A stretch of DNA of 10,072 bases. Origin: Anaerolineales bacterium (GTDB lineage: Bacteria; Chloroflexota; Anaerolineae; Anaerolineales; Villigracilaceae). This document shows, piece after piece, positions 1 through 6,447 of this stretch. The position numbers and the translations under genes are program-made. How positions within the stretch are numbered: the stretch's first letter is position 1; the number at the start of each line of letters is the position of its first letter. A model generated the notes under the pieces. It did no database searches. It worked only from the letters and a program-made list of their open reading frames with translations, and had not been told where the DNA came from. The stretch spans positions 1-10,072 of the forward strand of contig JADLCG010000146.1 of assembly GCA_020847355.1 (NCBI GenBank), written 5' to 3'.

Positions 1-692
1 ACCATCCTTAACACGGCGGGTCCATCCATGTGAAAGAGATCGTCTTCCGCTTTATGACCGGCGAAACGCGGATGCAAACGCGAGCCGCCGCCCATAATGG
101 CGGTGAGATATGCGCCTTCGCCGTAAGTTTTGAAATGCGCGTGATGAATCATAGAGGCTTCGCCATCTTTGGGTTTTGTCACTACCACTGCGGCGGCGGC
201 ATCGCCAACCAATGAAGCGGATTCTGGCTCTTTGGGATTAATCCCGCACGAGGCGACATCTGCGCTGGCAATTAAAATATTTTTATATCTGCCGTTTTGT
301 AAAAAGTTTGCGGCAACATCCATGCCCGCTACGAAGCTTAAACAAGTAGTGTGTACTGTCATCGCCGGAATGCCAGAATTGCCTAACCCTAATTGGCGTT
401 GAATCAATGCGCCGGTGTCCGGGATCGCTTGTTCGGCGGTGCCTGAGGCGTTGATAATTAAATCCAGTTGATTAGGCTTTAATTTGGCTTCATCTAAGGC
501 TTCTAACGCCGCCTGCGCGGACATATATGACGAGGTTTCATCCGTCACCCAACGGCGTTCGCGCACGCCGTTTCTGCGCTCCACCCAGCCTGCGGGTAAA
601 TTACATAAGGCTTCCAGTTCTGAGCTTGGCACAATTCGTTTGGGTAAATATCTTCCCAGCCCGCTAATTTTGAGAGGTAAACTGACTTGCAT
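1..692 (-). CDS. oleA: OleA-like thiolase-fold condensing enzyme (3-oxoacyl-ACP synthase III family), C-terminus cut by window edge
   Basis: Reading the minus strand from the ATG at 692 gives 230 residues with no stop before the left edge, so the C-terminal part is missing. The protein looks like a KAS III/OleA thiolase-fold enzyme. It opens with ISGLGRYLPKRIVPSSEL, a typical KAS III N-terminus, and continues to the nucleophile-cysteine region VHTTCLSF with C117. A LVGDAAAAVVV segment lies at 161-171, matching the conserved GDGA-type strand. The catalytic His and Asn would lie beyond the edge. AGGAG about 8 nt upstream of the ATG supports the start. In the OleABCD pathway OleA performs non-decarboxylative Claisen condensation of two acyl-CoAs to a 2-alkyl-3-ketoacid. 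The assignment as OleA rather than another KAS III relies on the oleC and oleD homologues in the same operon. It is the last visible gene of the operon, 79 bp after the acyltransferase-like gene. Confidence 0.82.
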   Translation of the reverse strand, partial: MQVSLPLKISGLGRYLPKRIVPSSELEALCNLPAGWVERRNGVRERRWVTDETSSYMSAQAALEALDEAKLKPNQLDLIINASGTAEQAIPDTGALIQRQLGLGNSGIPAMTVHTTCLSFVAGMDVAANFLQNGRYKNILIASADVASCGINPKEPESASLVGDAAAAVVVTKPKDGEASMIHHAHFKTYGEGAYLTAIMGGGSRLHPRFAGHKAEDDLFHMDGPAVLRM

Positions 693-740
693 GAATGAGT
701 CTCCTGATTGAGTTGATGATGATTGACGATGGGTAATAAA

Positions 741-768
741 AATGGTCTATCGTCCATCGTCTATGGTC
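741..768. repeat. Four-unit heptamer tandem repeat between oleA and the acyltransferase-like gene
   Basis: The plus strand shows four consecutive 7-bp units: AATGGTC, TATCGTC, CATCGTC and TATGGTC, consensus roughly TATSGTC. An inverted copy of the third unit (GACGATGG at 725-732) pairs exactly with CCATCGTC at 754-761, so the 79-bp gap can form an 8-bp stem with a 21-nt loop in the polycistronic mRNA. Whether this is a structured RNA element or only a remnant of a dispersed repeat cannot be told from one window. Confidence 0.6.
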
Positions 769-771
769 TAA

Positions 772-1908
772 TCAAAAATCCATCTTCTGAAAATATGGAA
801 TGGCAAGTTTTGAAATGACTTGAATTAACTTCCACGGCATTTGCCTTTTGAATGGCAAGTGTTTTGAAAAGACGGCATTATATTCAATTGTAGATTTACC
901 CCCGCGTACCTTCTTGAATTTTCCCACGCCGCCGCTCGCGTGAACGAGTAAATTTCGTTGCAATCCTTCCTGTAAGGTGATCAGGGTCAATAGGCGGTAT
1001 AAGCCCTCCTCTGGCGGTAAAGTTGTGTCGTAGCCAAACAGCGGTTGAGTCATGGCGCCGTTTCTGATAAAAAAGCCCATCACTGCGTTGATTTGTCCGC
1101 TTCGTTTTAGAGCGCGCATGTGTAAAATATTTTGATCGCGCGCGAGTTTCATAAATTCAAACGTGAATTGCGGATTGTAGTAAGAATATTTTTCAAGATA
1201 TAACAAGTTGTATAAATGTAAGGCGCGTTTTAATTCTTCAGCGGTTAAGTCTTTCCCGTCCACTACTTCATAACCATGCTTACGCAGGACGCGCAGATCT
1301 TCTTTATATTGCCGCGTTTTCACAGCCTCGGCGGGTTGCATGTACCAAACTTGCCTGCTCAAAACCATCTCGTAACCGTTTGCTTTTAGGGCTTGATAGA
1401 TGTGGGGATTCTTGCGCTCATCCACAGAGCGGAAGATGATTACTCGCTCAGGGAACCATTTCGTCAGCGCTTCGCACAAAGCTGACAGTTGCTCGCTGGT
1501 TACTGACGGATATAGATTCGTCGAGAGCAGATAGTTATTGACGAAGACGACTTTATCCAATTCCGCTTGTTTGAAATACCACGCCATTGGCTTCATAATC
1601 AGTTTGATCAGCGCTTCGATAGGCGGATTGTTGAGATGCTTCACTTCTTCAAACCCGCCGTAGGAAACATAATGACTATACGGCGAAACGGTATAAGTAT
1701 TGTCTTTGTGAAAATCGGTGACGGTGATGGGAAAGATGACATCATCCACTTTCGCAATCAGCAACTGCGTGTTGTAGATATTCTTAATATGCTTTTGTGG
1801 GTTTTCAAGGATGGGAAGCAAATAATTGCGCGCATATTCTCCATCTGGCGTGGATGGAAATACAAGCGTATTTATATTTTCTTTGGTGAATAATTCGGGC
1901 TTACTCAT
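772..1908 (-). CDS. FemAB/GNAT-like acyltransferase of unknown substrate in the ole cluster
   Basis: This 378-residue protein has no signal peptide or membrane segment. Its C-terminal half (about 195-350) resembles the GNAT-like fold of FemAB/BioF2-type acyltransferases. It has a basic helix (YKEDLRVLRKHGYEVV), then a strand pair around LHMRALKRSGQINAVMGFF (262-280), then FGYDT and a long helix EGLYRLLTLITLQEGLQ. A Gly-rich turn follows (ASGGVGKFKKVRGG, 324-337), close to where such folds hold the pantetheine or acyl group. The N-terminal half (1-190) may be a second, degenerate GNAT-like domain. I recognise the fold class, not the specific function. Its ATG overlaps the stop of the metallo-hydrolase gene by 8 bp with no obvious Shine-Dalgarno, indicating translational coupling. 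By context it may transfer an acyl group to or from the ole-pathway product; that is inference. Confidence 0.6.
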   Translation of the reverse strand: MSKPELFTKENINTLVFPSTPDGEYARNYLLPILENPQKHIKNIYNTQLLIAKVDDVIFPITVTDFHKDNTYTVSPYSHYVSYGGFEEVKHLNNPPIEALIKLIMKPMAWYFKQAELDKVVFVNNYLLSTNLYPSVTSEQLSALCEALTKWFPERVIIFRSVDERKNPHIYQALKANGYEMVLSRQVWYMQPAEAVKTRQYKEDLRVLRKHGYEVVDGKDLTAEELKRALHLYNLLYLEKYSYYNPQFTFEFMKLARDQNILHMRALKRSGQINAVMGFFIRNGAMTQPLFGYDTTLPPEEGLYRLLTLITLQEGLQRNLLVHASGGVGKFKKVRGGKSTIEYNAVFSKHLPFKRQMPWKLIQVISKLAIPYFQKMDF

Positions 1909-2737
1909 TCGAGGCTTTGAGCGTTTGAATTGTTTGAGCGCAATGCGAAGGGACGACGATAGTTTCTGGATGCGTCAGGTGATAGGTATGTAAAGCGCTC
2001 AATGTTTCTCGATATTCTTCCGGGTCTGCAAAAATCATATTCGCGATTTTATGCGGCGGACGATTCTCAACGATGGATTGTTTGAGCCAAGCGGCATCGG
2101 CAACGAAGAAGAATAATTTTCCATGTTCATTACGCGCGAAAATCCCCATTTGCCCCAGCGCGTGACCGGGCAATTCCACGCCGATAACGGATTCGTCGCC
2201 AAGTAAGTCATAGCCTGTTTTGAAAGGCGCGTATTCGGCGGATAATAATTTTGGCTTCGCCATATCTACCGGATGCGAGCGGGTATCAAAATCGGTGGGG
2301 ATGAGTCCGCGCAGGTAGGCGTGCTTCATATCTTCGGCAGGCTTCAGGTTGCGTAAATGTGAAAAGGCGTGGGGCATGTAAATGAAACGGGACCAGGCTA
2401 GGTCGGGGAGAGCGGCGATGTGATCCGCATGGAAGTGGGAAATGAAAACGTGTGAAATATCCGCAGGTTTAAGGTTGAAAGTTGTAAGTTGATTCACAAC
2501 TAAATCTTCTTCATGCAGGGTGACGGGAGTCATCCAACGATAAAAACGTTTGGGGAATTTTTTGGTCTCGTCAAAGAAGCGATAAGAATAACCCGTATCG
2601 AAAAGCATTGCGCCAAATTTGGGATGTTGCAATAATGCGAACATGGCGGGAAAATGAATCTTTTTCCAACGCCCGCCATGAATGGCGATGTGTTCGGGAG
2701 CGGTGCAATAGCCCGCGTTAAGAATGTTGATTTTCAT
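1901..2737 (-). CDS. Metallo-beta-lactamase-fold hydrolase with AHL-lactonase-like metal site
   Basis: This 278-residue cytoplasmic protein carries the full metal-ligand set of the MBL fold: HFHADH at 101-106, H192 in ELPGHALGQ, D214 in FVADAAW and H265 in VPSHC. The pattern HxHxDH, His, Asp, His, with the strand LFDTGYSYRF near residue 45, is that of N-acyl homoserine lactonases (AiiA-like), lactone-opening dizinc enzymes. The ATG at 2737 is chosen; an in-frame TTG at 2767 lies 30 nt further into oleD. GGTGG lies about 7 nt upstream of the ATG. The gene overlaps the end of oleD by 20 bp and the next gene by 8 bp, so it is co-translated with the cluster. Because OleC produces a beta-lactone, a lactone or ester bond in this pathway is the natural substrate guess. 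It stands where oleB would be expected and may replace it or divert the pathway. The function is inferred from motifs and context. Confidence 0.82.
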   Translation of the reverse strand: MKINILNAGYCTAPEHIAIHGGRWKKIHFPAMFALLQHPKFGAMLFDTGYSYRFFDETKKFPKRFYRWMTPVTLHEEDLVVNQLTTFNLKPADISHVFISHFHADHIAALPDLAWSRFIYMPHAFSHLRNLKPAEDMKHAYLRGLIPTDFDTRSHPVDMAKPKLLSAEYAPFKTGYDLLGDESVIGVELPGHALGQMGIFARNEHGKLFFFVADAAWLKQSIVENRPPHKIANMIFADPEEYRETLSALHTYHLTHPETIVVPSHCAQTIQTLKASNE

Positions 2738-3716
2738 GGGTTTTCCACCAGCGCATAAATTTTTCAAAACCTTCCGCTACAGAAATTTTAGGTTGATAGC
2801 CCAAATCATTTTTTGCGGCGGAAATATCTAAAGTGGTGTTGTTTGCCAGCATACTGACCGAGAGGCGCGTGAGCGGCGGCTCTGGGTTGGTGGGGATGAG
2901 TGCGTAAATGCCTTCAAGCAAAGTCGCCGCCAGCTTTGCGGTTTGAAATGAAATTTTGCGTTTGGGGTGCGGGAGATTTAATTCATCGCAAATGTGATTG
3001 ATCAATTTCCAAATTTGAATCGGCTCGCCATTCGAGATATTATATTTTTTACCAAGCGTATTTGTTGGGGCTTCGGCGCATAACATAAGCGCATCTACGA
3101 CATTTTCGATATACGTTAAATCAACAATGTTTTCGCCATCGCCCACAATCGGCAGACTGCCCGTGCGCAAGCGCGGAATCAAACGCGGGAAAATAACTGT
3201 ATCGCCAGGTCCAAATAAAGCGCGCGGACGAATAGTGATGGCGGCGAGTCCGTTGGCGAAGGCTTTGTCAATTTCTTCTTCGGCGAGCAGTTTGGTCGCG
3301 GCGTAATTGCTGACCGGCTCAGGCAGTGGATCGGATTCTTTGATATTTGTGCGCGAGTTGTAATCAAAATAAATGCTCGGCGTGGAAACATAAACTAAAC
3401 GCTTAACTTTATTTTCTATGCAAGCCGCAATGACATTGCGCGTGCCAATCACGTTGGCTTGATAAAATTTTTCGTAATTGCCCCAAGGCGAAGGCAGAGC
3501 CGCGCAGTGAAAAACAACTTCTTGATCTTTACATGCCGCTATTAAATTGGCTTGCTCTTTCAAATCCAAAGTGAGAGCTTGAATGCCTTCATCTTCTAGT
3601 TGATTTAATTTTTTGGCGTTGCGGCCTGCGCCGGTCACGCCCCAGCCCAACTGATGCAAGCGCCTAGTCAATGCGCCACCGAGAAAACCTGTCGCTCCTG
3701 TGATTAGCGCTTTCAT
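2718..3716 (-). CDS. oleD: OleD-like NAD(P)-dependent 3-ketoacid reductase (extended SDR/epimerase family)
   Basis: This 332-residue extended short-chain dehydrogenase begins with the nucleotide-binding motif TGATGFLGG (GxxGxxG at 7-13). The strand VYVSTPSIYF supplies the active-site Ser (111-114), and Y138-A-A-T-K142 is the catalytic YxxxK pair. RPRALFGPGD at 163-172 is typical of 3-beta-HSD-like reductases. In the Ole pathway OleD reduces the 2-alkyl-3-ketoacid made by OleA to the 2-alkyl-3-hydroxyacid that OleC uses. The gene starts 1 bp after the oleC stop codon, with AGAGG inside the end of oleC as its ribosome binding site, and overlaps the hydrolase gene at its end. Assignment as OleD rather than a sterol or sugar epimerase rests on its position between oleC and oleA homologues. 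Confidence 0.85.
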   Translation of the reverse strand: MKALITGATGFLGGALTRRLHQLGWGVTGAGRNAKKLNQLEDEGIQALTLDLKEQANLIAACKDQEVVFHCAALPSPWGNYEKFYQANVIGTRNVIAACIENKVKRLVYVSTPSIYFDYNSRTNIKESDPLPEPVSNYAATKLLAEEEIDKAFANGLAAITIRPRALFGPGDTVIFPRLIPRLRTGSLPIVGDGENIVDLTYIENVVDALMLCAEAPTNTLGKKYNISNGEPIQIWKLINHICDELNLPHPKRKISFQTAKLAATLLEGIYALIPTNPEPPLTRLSVSMLANNTTLDISAAKNDLGYQPKISVAEGFEKFMRWWKTHENQHS

Positions 3717-3717
3717 G

Positions 3718-5319
3718 CTAGCCTCTTTTTGCTAAACGTTTTAATTCTTCGCGAATAATTTTTGAATTATGGCGTACATCGGTTGGAAATTTTTTCATAA
3801 ACAGAAAGCTTTTTATTTTGGAAGCCTGTGAATGAATTTTGCCAAGTTCGATTAATTCTTGTCTGATTTTAGCTTGATTTGCCGCGCCTGATTTTAGCTC
3901 AACCCATAACACAGGCTCTTGATCAACTTCAACCAATGCAGTGCGATAGACGGCCGAATGTGCGTTGAAAATGTTTTCAATCTGCTCGGTAAACATGACT
4001 TCGTCTTTTGTAATCACGCGCTGTGATTTTCTACCGCAATACCAAAGCCTGCCGCGTTCGTCAAAATAGCCCACGTCGCCCATGCGATGAATGAAATCGG
4101 CGCCAATTTTTATTTTGGATGAACGATTCGCGTCTTCTCTGGCGATATAACCCCGCGTCACAACTGGACCTTGAACTGTGATTTCGCCAACGACATTTGT
4201 TTGTACCTGAAGCGTTTCCTGCCACTCTGCAATCGGTTCGTCGGTAATTTGGATGATGCGTATCTTTAGATCGTCCACAGGTTTGCCCAAGCAGATGCCT
4301 GCGCCGCTTTCAATTTCAGCTTGCAGAGAAAAAACCTCGCGGCTTTCGATCTTTGCAATTGGCAGGGCTTCCGTTGCGCCATAAATGCCGAATAAATGGA
4401 CATGTTCGGGGAGGAGATTTCTAAACCTTTTTTGCAATTGAATAGCGGCAGGCGCGCCAGCGGTGATGATGCGTTTGAGGCTGTGCAGTGAATAGTTTTG
4501 CTTTGATGAGGACTTTTCCAAAATATCTAAGACCACCGGCGAAGCGAACATATTGGTAACTTGAAATTTTCCAATCGCCTCGAAGATCTTTTGCGGATTG
4601 GTCTTCCCCGGCACGGGGAAATTAATATCAGGGATGACAGAAGTAACCCCGAGCAAACAATCAATGATCGCGTAAAGCGGAAAGGCTGGCAGATCAACTT
4701 CATCGGTTGTGAGTTCGAAAGTTTTTTGGAGCAGATCTAACTGGGCAGAAAAATTTGTTTGCGAATAGATCACGCCTTTGGGCAAGCCGGTGCTTCCGCT
4801 GGTGTAGACAATTGCCGTGGAGGAGCTAGGCGTTAGGAATTGGGGATTAGGAATTAGGGAGTTGACTTTAGACTTGCGACCCTTCGACAAGCTCAGGGCA
4901 ATGCTTTTGACGGATTTTATTGTTAGATTATGTTTGATAGAGTCTTTTCCCCAACCGAATAAGATTCTTAATGTGTGGGTGAGCGCGTTGCCGAAGAAAA
5001 TATCCGGCTTGGATTCTTGTAAACATGCGCCAACTTTTTTCAAGCCGATGGCCGGATCAACAATGATGGGGATAATCCCAAGTTTGAGCAGGGCAAATGC
5101 CAAAGCGAAGAAATCTGCCGAGGGCGGGGTCATCAAAGCGGCGCGCATGTTTGGGGTCAGCGAGCAGGCTTGCAGTCCGGAAATGAAGCGGGCGCTTGAG
5201 TCAAATAGTTGTTGATAGGTGAGTGTCTGCCAGTTTTTCTGGTCAAAATAAATTAAGGCGGGCTTATGCGGATGTTTCTTGACGTTGGCTTCAAAGCGGT
5301 CAAATAGATTGGTTTGCAT
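3718..5319 (-). CDS. oleC: OleC-like AMP-forming ligase, beta-lactone synthetase
   Basis: This 533-residue ANL-superfamily enzyme has the P-loop YTSGSTGLPKG (172-182), the ATP-binding motif YGATEALP (313-320) and the motif HRMGDVGYFDERGRLWYCGR (411-430). The C-terminal FPTDVRHNSKI carries the likely catalytic Lys (K520); the DVRHN-K motif is characteristic of OleC. OleC adenylates the 2-alkyl-3-hydroxyacid and closes it to a cis-beta-lactone with release of AMP. The ATG at 5319 is chosen over an in-frame TTG at 5355, because the latter would overlap the divergent repressor gene and lies in the -35 box. There is no Shine-Dalgarno before the ATG, and the predicted transcript begins at or next to it, so the mRNA may be leaderless. 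The linker just before the P-loop (residues 141-163) is encoded by repeat sequence (see 4833-4898), yet the frame is intact. It is the first gene of the operon. Confidence 0.9.
   Translation of the reverse strand: MQTNLFDRFEANVKKHPHKPALIYFDQKNWQTLTYQQLFDSSARFISGLQACSLTPNMRAALMTPPSADFFALAFALLKLGIIPIIVDPAIGLKKVGACLQESKPDIFFGNALTHTLRILFGWGKDSIKHNLTIKSVKSIALSLSKGRKSKVNSLIPNPQFLTPSSSTAIVYTSGSTGLPKGVIYSQTNFSAQLDLLQKTFELTTDEVDLPAFPLYAIIDCLLGVTSVIPDINFPVPGKTNPQKIFEAIGKFQVTNMFASPVVLDILEKSSSKQNYSLHSLKRIITAGAPAAIQLQKRFRNLLPEHVHLFGIYGATEALPIAKIESREVFSLQAEIESGAGICLGKPVDDLKIRIIQITDEPIAEWQETLQVQTNVVGEITVQGPVVTRGYIAREDANRSSKIKIGADFIHRMGDVGYFDERGRLWYCGRKSQRVITKDEVMFTEQIENIFNAHSAVYRTALVEVDQEPVLWVELKSGAANQAKIRQELIELGKIHSQASKIKSFLFMKKFPTDVRHNSKIIREELKRLAKRG
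4833..4860. repeat. Heptamer-type tandem repeat inside oleC
   Basis: Two copies of a 14-bp unit, TTAGGAATTGGGGA and TTAGGAATTAGGGA, lie side by side with one mismatch. Read as heptamers they are ATTAGGA/ATTGGGG-type units of period 7. On the coding strand they encode residues 154-163 of OleC (SLIPNPQFLT), a low-complexity linker directly before the ATP-binding loop. They resemble the short tandem heptamer repeats described in cyanobacteria, but identity with a named family is not established here. Confidence 0.65.
4880..4898. repeat. 19-bp dispersed-type repeat (ALSLSKG element) inside oleC
   Basis: The plus strand reads CCCTTCGACAAGCTCAGGG; its complement encodes ALSLSKG at OleC residues 141-147. 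I recognise this sequence as one that recurs in many copies, in coding and intergenic DNA, in various bacterial genomes. Its ends (CCCT/AGGG) can pair. It lies 19 bp from the heptamer array, so the linker looks assembled from repeat DNA. Copy number in this genome cannot be judged from the window. Confidence 0.6.
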
Positions 5320-5342
5320 GGCGCGGATTGTATCGGTATAAT
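5314..5342 (+). promoter_or_regulatory. sigma70-like promoter of the lacI-family gene, apparently leaderless
   Basis: The -35 box TTGCAT (5314-5319) and a perfect -10 box TATAAT (5337-5342) are separated by exactly 17 bp. The expected start, about 7 nt after the -10 box, falls on the A of the repressor ATG at 5349. No Shine-Dalgarno precedes that ATG, consistent with a leaderless mRNA. The -35 box covers the start codon of oleC on the other strand. Confidence 0.6.
5327..5342. promoter_or_regulatory. Candidate LacI-family operator between lacI-like gene and oleC
   Basis: ATTGTATCGGTATAAT is an imperfect 16-bp palindrome with 6 of 8 base pairs matching and a CG dinucleotide at its exact centre (5334-5335), the usual form of LacI/PurR-family sites. 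It covers the -10 boxes of both divergent promoters, so one bound repressor dimer could shut off both its own gene and the ole operon. Part of the symmetry comes from the two -10 boxes themselves, so the operator role is a prediction. Confidence 0.45.
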
Positions 5343-5355
5343 TTGCGTATGGCAA
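5327..5355 (-). promoter_or_regulatory. sigma70-like promoter of the ole operon, apparently leaderless
   Basis: Read on the minus strand, TTGCCA (5355-5350, five of six consensus bases) and TACAAT (5332-5327, five of six) are 17 bp apart. The predicted start at about 5320 is next to the oleC ATG at 5319, leaving no leader and no ribosome binding site. The -35 box lies over the first codons of the divergent repressor gene. Confidence 0.55.
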
Positions 5356-6338
5356 ATATTAAAGATGTGGCAATGGCGGCTGGCGTATCTACGGCGACGG
5401 TTTCGCGGGTGTTGGCAAATCATGTTTCCATCAAACCTGAAACGCGCGCGCGCGTATTGGACGCAATTGCAAAGCTGAACTACCGCCCGAACTTGATTGC
5501 GCGCAGTTTGCGCGCGCAAAAAAGCGCGAAGATCGGCTTGGTGGTTTCAGATATCCGCAACCCGTTTTTTACGGCGATTGGGCGCGCGGTGGAAGACGCG
5601 GCTTATGCGCAGGGTTATTCGGTGTTGATGTGCAATACCGATGAAAACCCCGATAAAGAAGAATTATATTTAAATGTGCTACATGACGAAAACGTGGCGG
5701 GCGTGATTTTTTCTCCAACCCAGCAATTCGGCGCTTCGTTTCATAATTACCATTCTAAAATCCCGATGGTGATCATTGACCGTTATCTCGAAACGGATAA
5801 AGCTGATTTGGTGTTATTAGATAACGCTTCGGCGGCGCATGAATTGACTACGCATTTAATTCAAAATGGCTTTCGGCGGATTGCCGGCTTGTTTGGCGAC
5901 GCCAGCGCCACCGGACGCGACCGCCATCAGGGTTTTTTGCAGGCATTGCGCGAGCATGGTTTACAAGACGCAGGCGTGCATTTTGTTTCTCCGCGCATTC
6001 AACCCGGATATGAAGCGGCGCTCGCTTTGTTGGAACAGAAAAATCGTCCAGATGCGATTTTTACCAGCAATAGCTTGTTGACGGCTGGCGCGTTTAAGGC
6101 GTTGCGCGCTAAGCAGGTCGCCGTGCCGAGCGAAGTCGCTTTGGTGGGTTTTGACGAGACCACTTGGGGGCAACTCGTGGACCCGCCGATTACGGTTATG
6201 GCACAGCCGACCGGAGAAATTGGCAAGATCGCCACAGAATTGCTTTTTCAGCGGATTCAAGAACCGCATCGTCCTTCAACCAAAGTTATTTTGAAAGGCG
6301 AACTCATGCAAGCCGCCTCCAGCCTCAAGCCGAAATAG
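5349..6338 (+). CDS. LacI/GalR-family transcriptional repressor
   Basis: This 329-residue protein has the standard family layout. The N-terminal helix-turn-helix MANIKDVAMAAGVSTATVSR fills residues 1-20, and a hinge helix YRPNLIARSLRA lies at 45-56. From about 61 to 325 there is a periplasmic-binding-protein-like effector domain (KIGLVVSDIRNPFF, GVIFSPT, VALVGFDE). L54 in ARSL aligns with the PurR leucine that intercalates at the central CpG of the operator, which fits the CG-centred palindrome at 5327-5342. The start at 5349 is chosen because MANIKDVA is the classical family N-terminus; an upstream TTG at 5328 would lie inside the promoter. The gene is divergent from oleC with only 29 bp between start codons, so it probably controls itself and the ole operon. 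LacI-family proteins usually bind sugars or nucleobases; the effector here is unknown. Confidence 0.92.
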   Translation: MANIKDVAMAAGVSTATVSRVLANHVSIKPETRARVLDAIAKLNYRPNLIARSLRAQKSAKIGLVVSDIRNPFFTAIGRAVEDAAYAQGYSVLMCNTDENPDKEELYLNVLHDENVAGVIFSPTQQFGASFHNYHSKIPMVIIDRYLETDKADLVLLDNASAAHELTTHLIQNGFRRIAGLFGDASATGRDRHQGFLQALREHGLQDAGVHFVSPRIQPGYEAALALLEQKNRPDAIFTSNSLLTAGAFKALRAKQVAVPSEVALVGFDETTWGQLVDPPITVMAQPTGEIGKIATELLFQRIQEPHRPSTKVILKGELMQAASSLKPK

Positions 6339-6339
6339 C

Positions 6340-6355
6340 CTGCCCGTTAAGGCAG
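6340..6355 (+). terminator. Weak hairpin after the lacI-family gene
   Basis: CTGCC (6340-6344) and GGCAG (6351-6355) form a 5-bp stem with a 6-nt loop just after the repressor stop codon. No T-run follows; the next bases are the -35 box of the kamA promoter. It may slow read-through but is not a convincing intrinsic terminator. Confidence 0.25.
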
Positions 6356-6384
6356 TTGACCCGCATTCTGTTTGCTCGTACAAT
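6356..6384 (+). promoter_or_regulatory. sigma70-like promoter of kamA
   Basis: TTGACC (6356-6361, five of six consensus bases) is separated by 17 bp from TACAAT (6379-6384, five of six). The predicted start is near 6391, giving a leader of about 110 nt before the kamA ATG at 6502. The promoter makes kamA independent of the repressor gene upstream. Confidence 0.65.
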
Positions 6385-6390
6385 GTTAAA

Positions 6391-6447
6391 ATGCTACCCA
6401 TGTTCGCCGGTTTTTTTCGCCCCGACCATGATCCTCCGCGACTTTAA
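6391..6447 (+). CDS. Possible 18-codon leaderless ORF in the kamA leader
   Basis: An ATG sits at 6391, where transcription from the kamA promoter should begin, and opens an 18-residue frame (MLPMFAGFFRPDHDPPRL) ending at TAA 6445-6447. Given two other apparently leaderless starts in this window it could be translated. Short frames arise easily by chance, there is no coding-bias evidence, and the peptide is unrecognised. Confidence 0.15.
   Translation: MLPMFAGFFRPDHDPPRL

Noticed and set aside
2738..2767. In-frame upstream TTG start for the metallo-hydrolase at 2767
   Set aside because: The ATG at 2737 has a GGTGG site upstream and gives MKINILNAGY, a natural first strand; the extension adds only residues encoded inside oleD.
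3179..3391. 70-residue minus-strand frame inside oleD
   Set aside because: Out-of-frame shadow of the OleD reading frame, which has all catalytic motifs.
5320..5355. In-frame upstream TTG start for oleC at 5355
   Set aside because: It would overlap the divergent repressor gene and lie within the oleC -35 box; the ATG at 5319 begins at the usual family N-terminus.
5443..5454. Alternating (CG)6 tract, possible Z-DNA
   Set aside because: Explained by Arg/Ala codons in the repressor helix; too short and in a conserved coding position.
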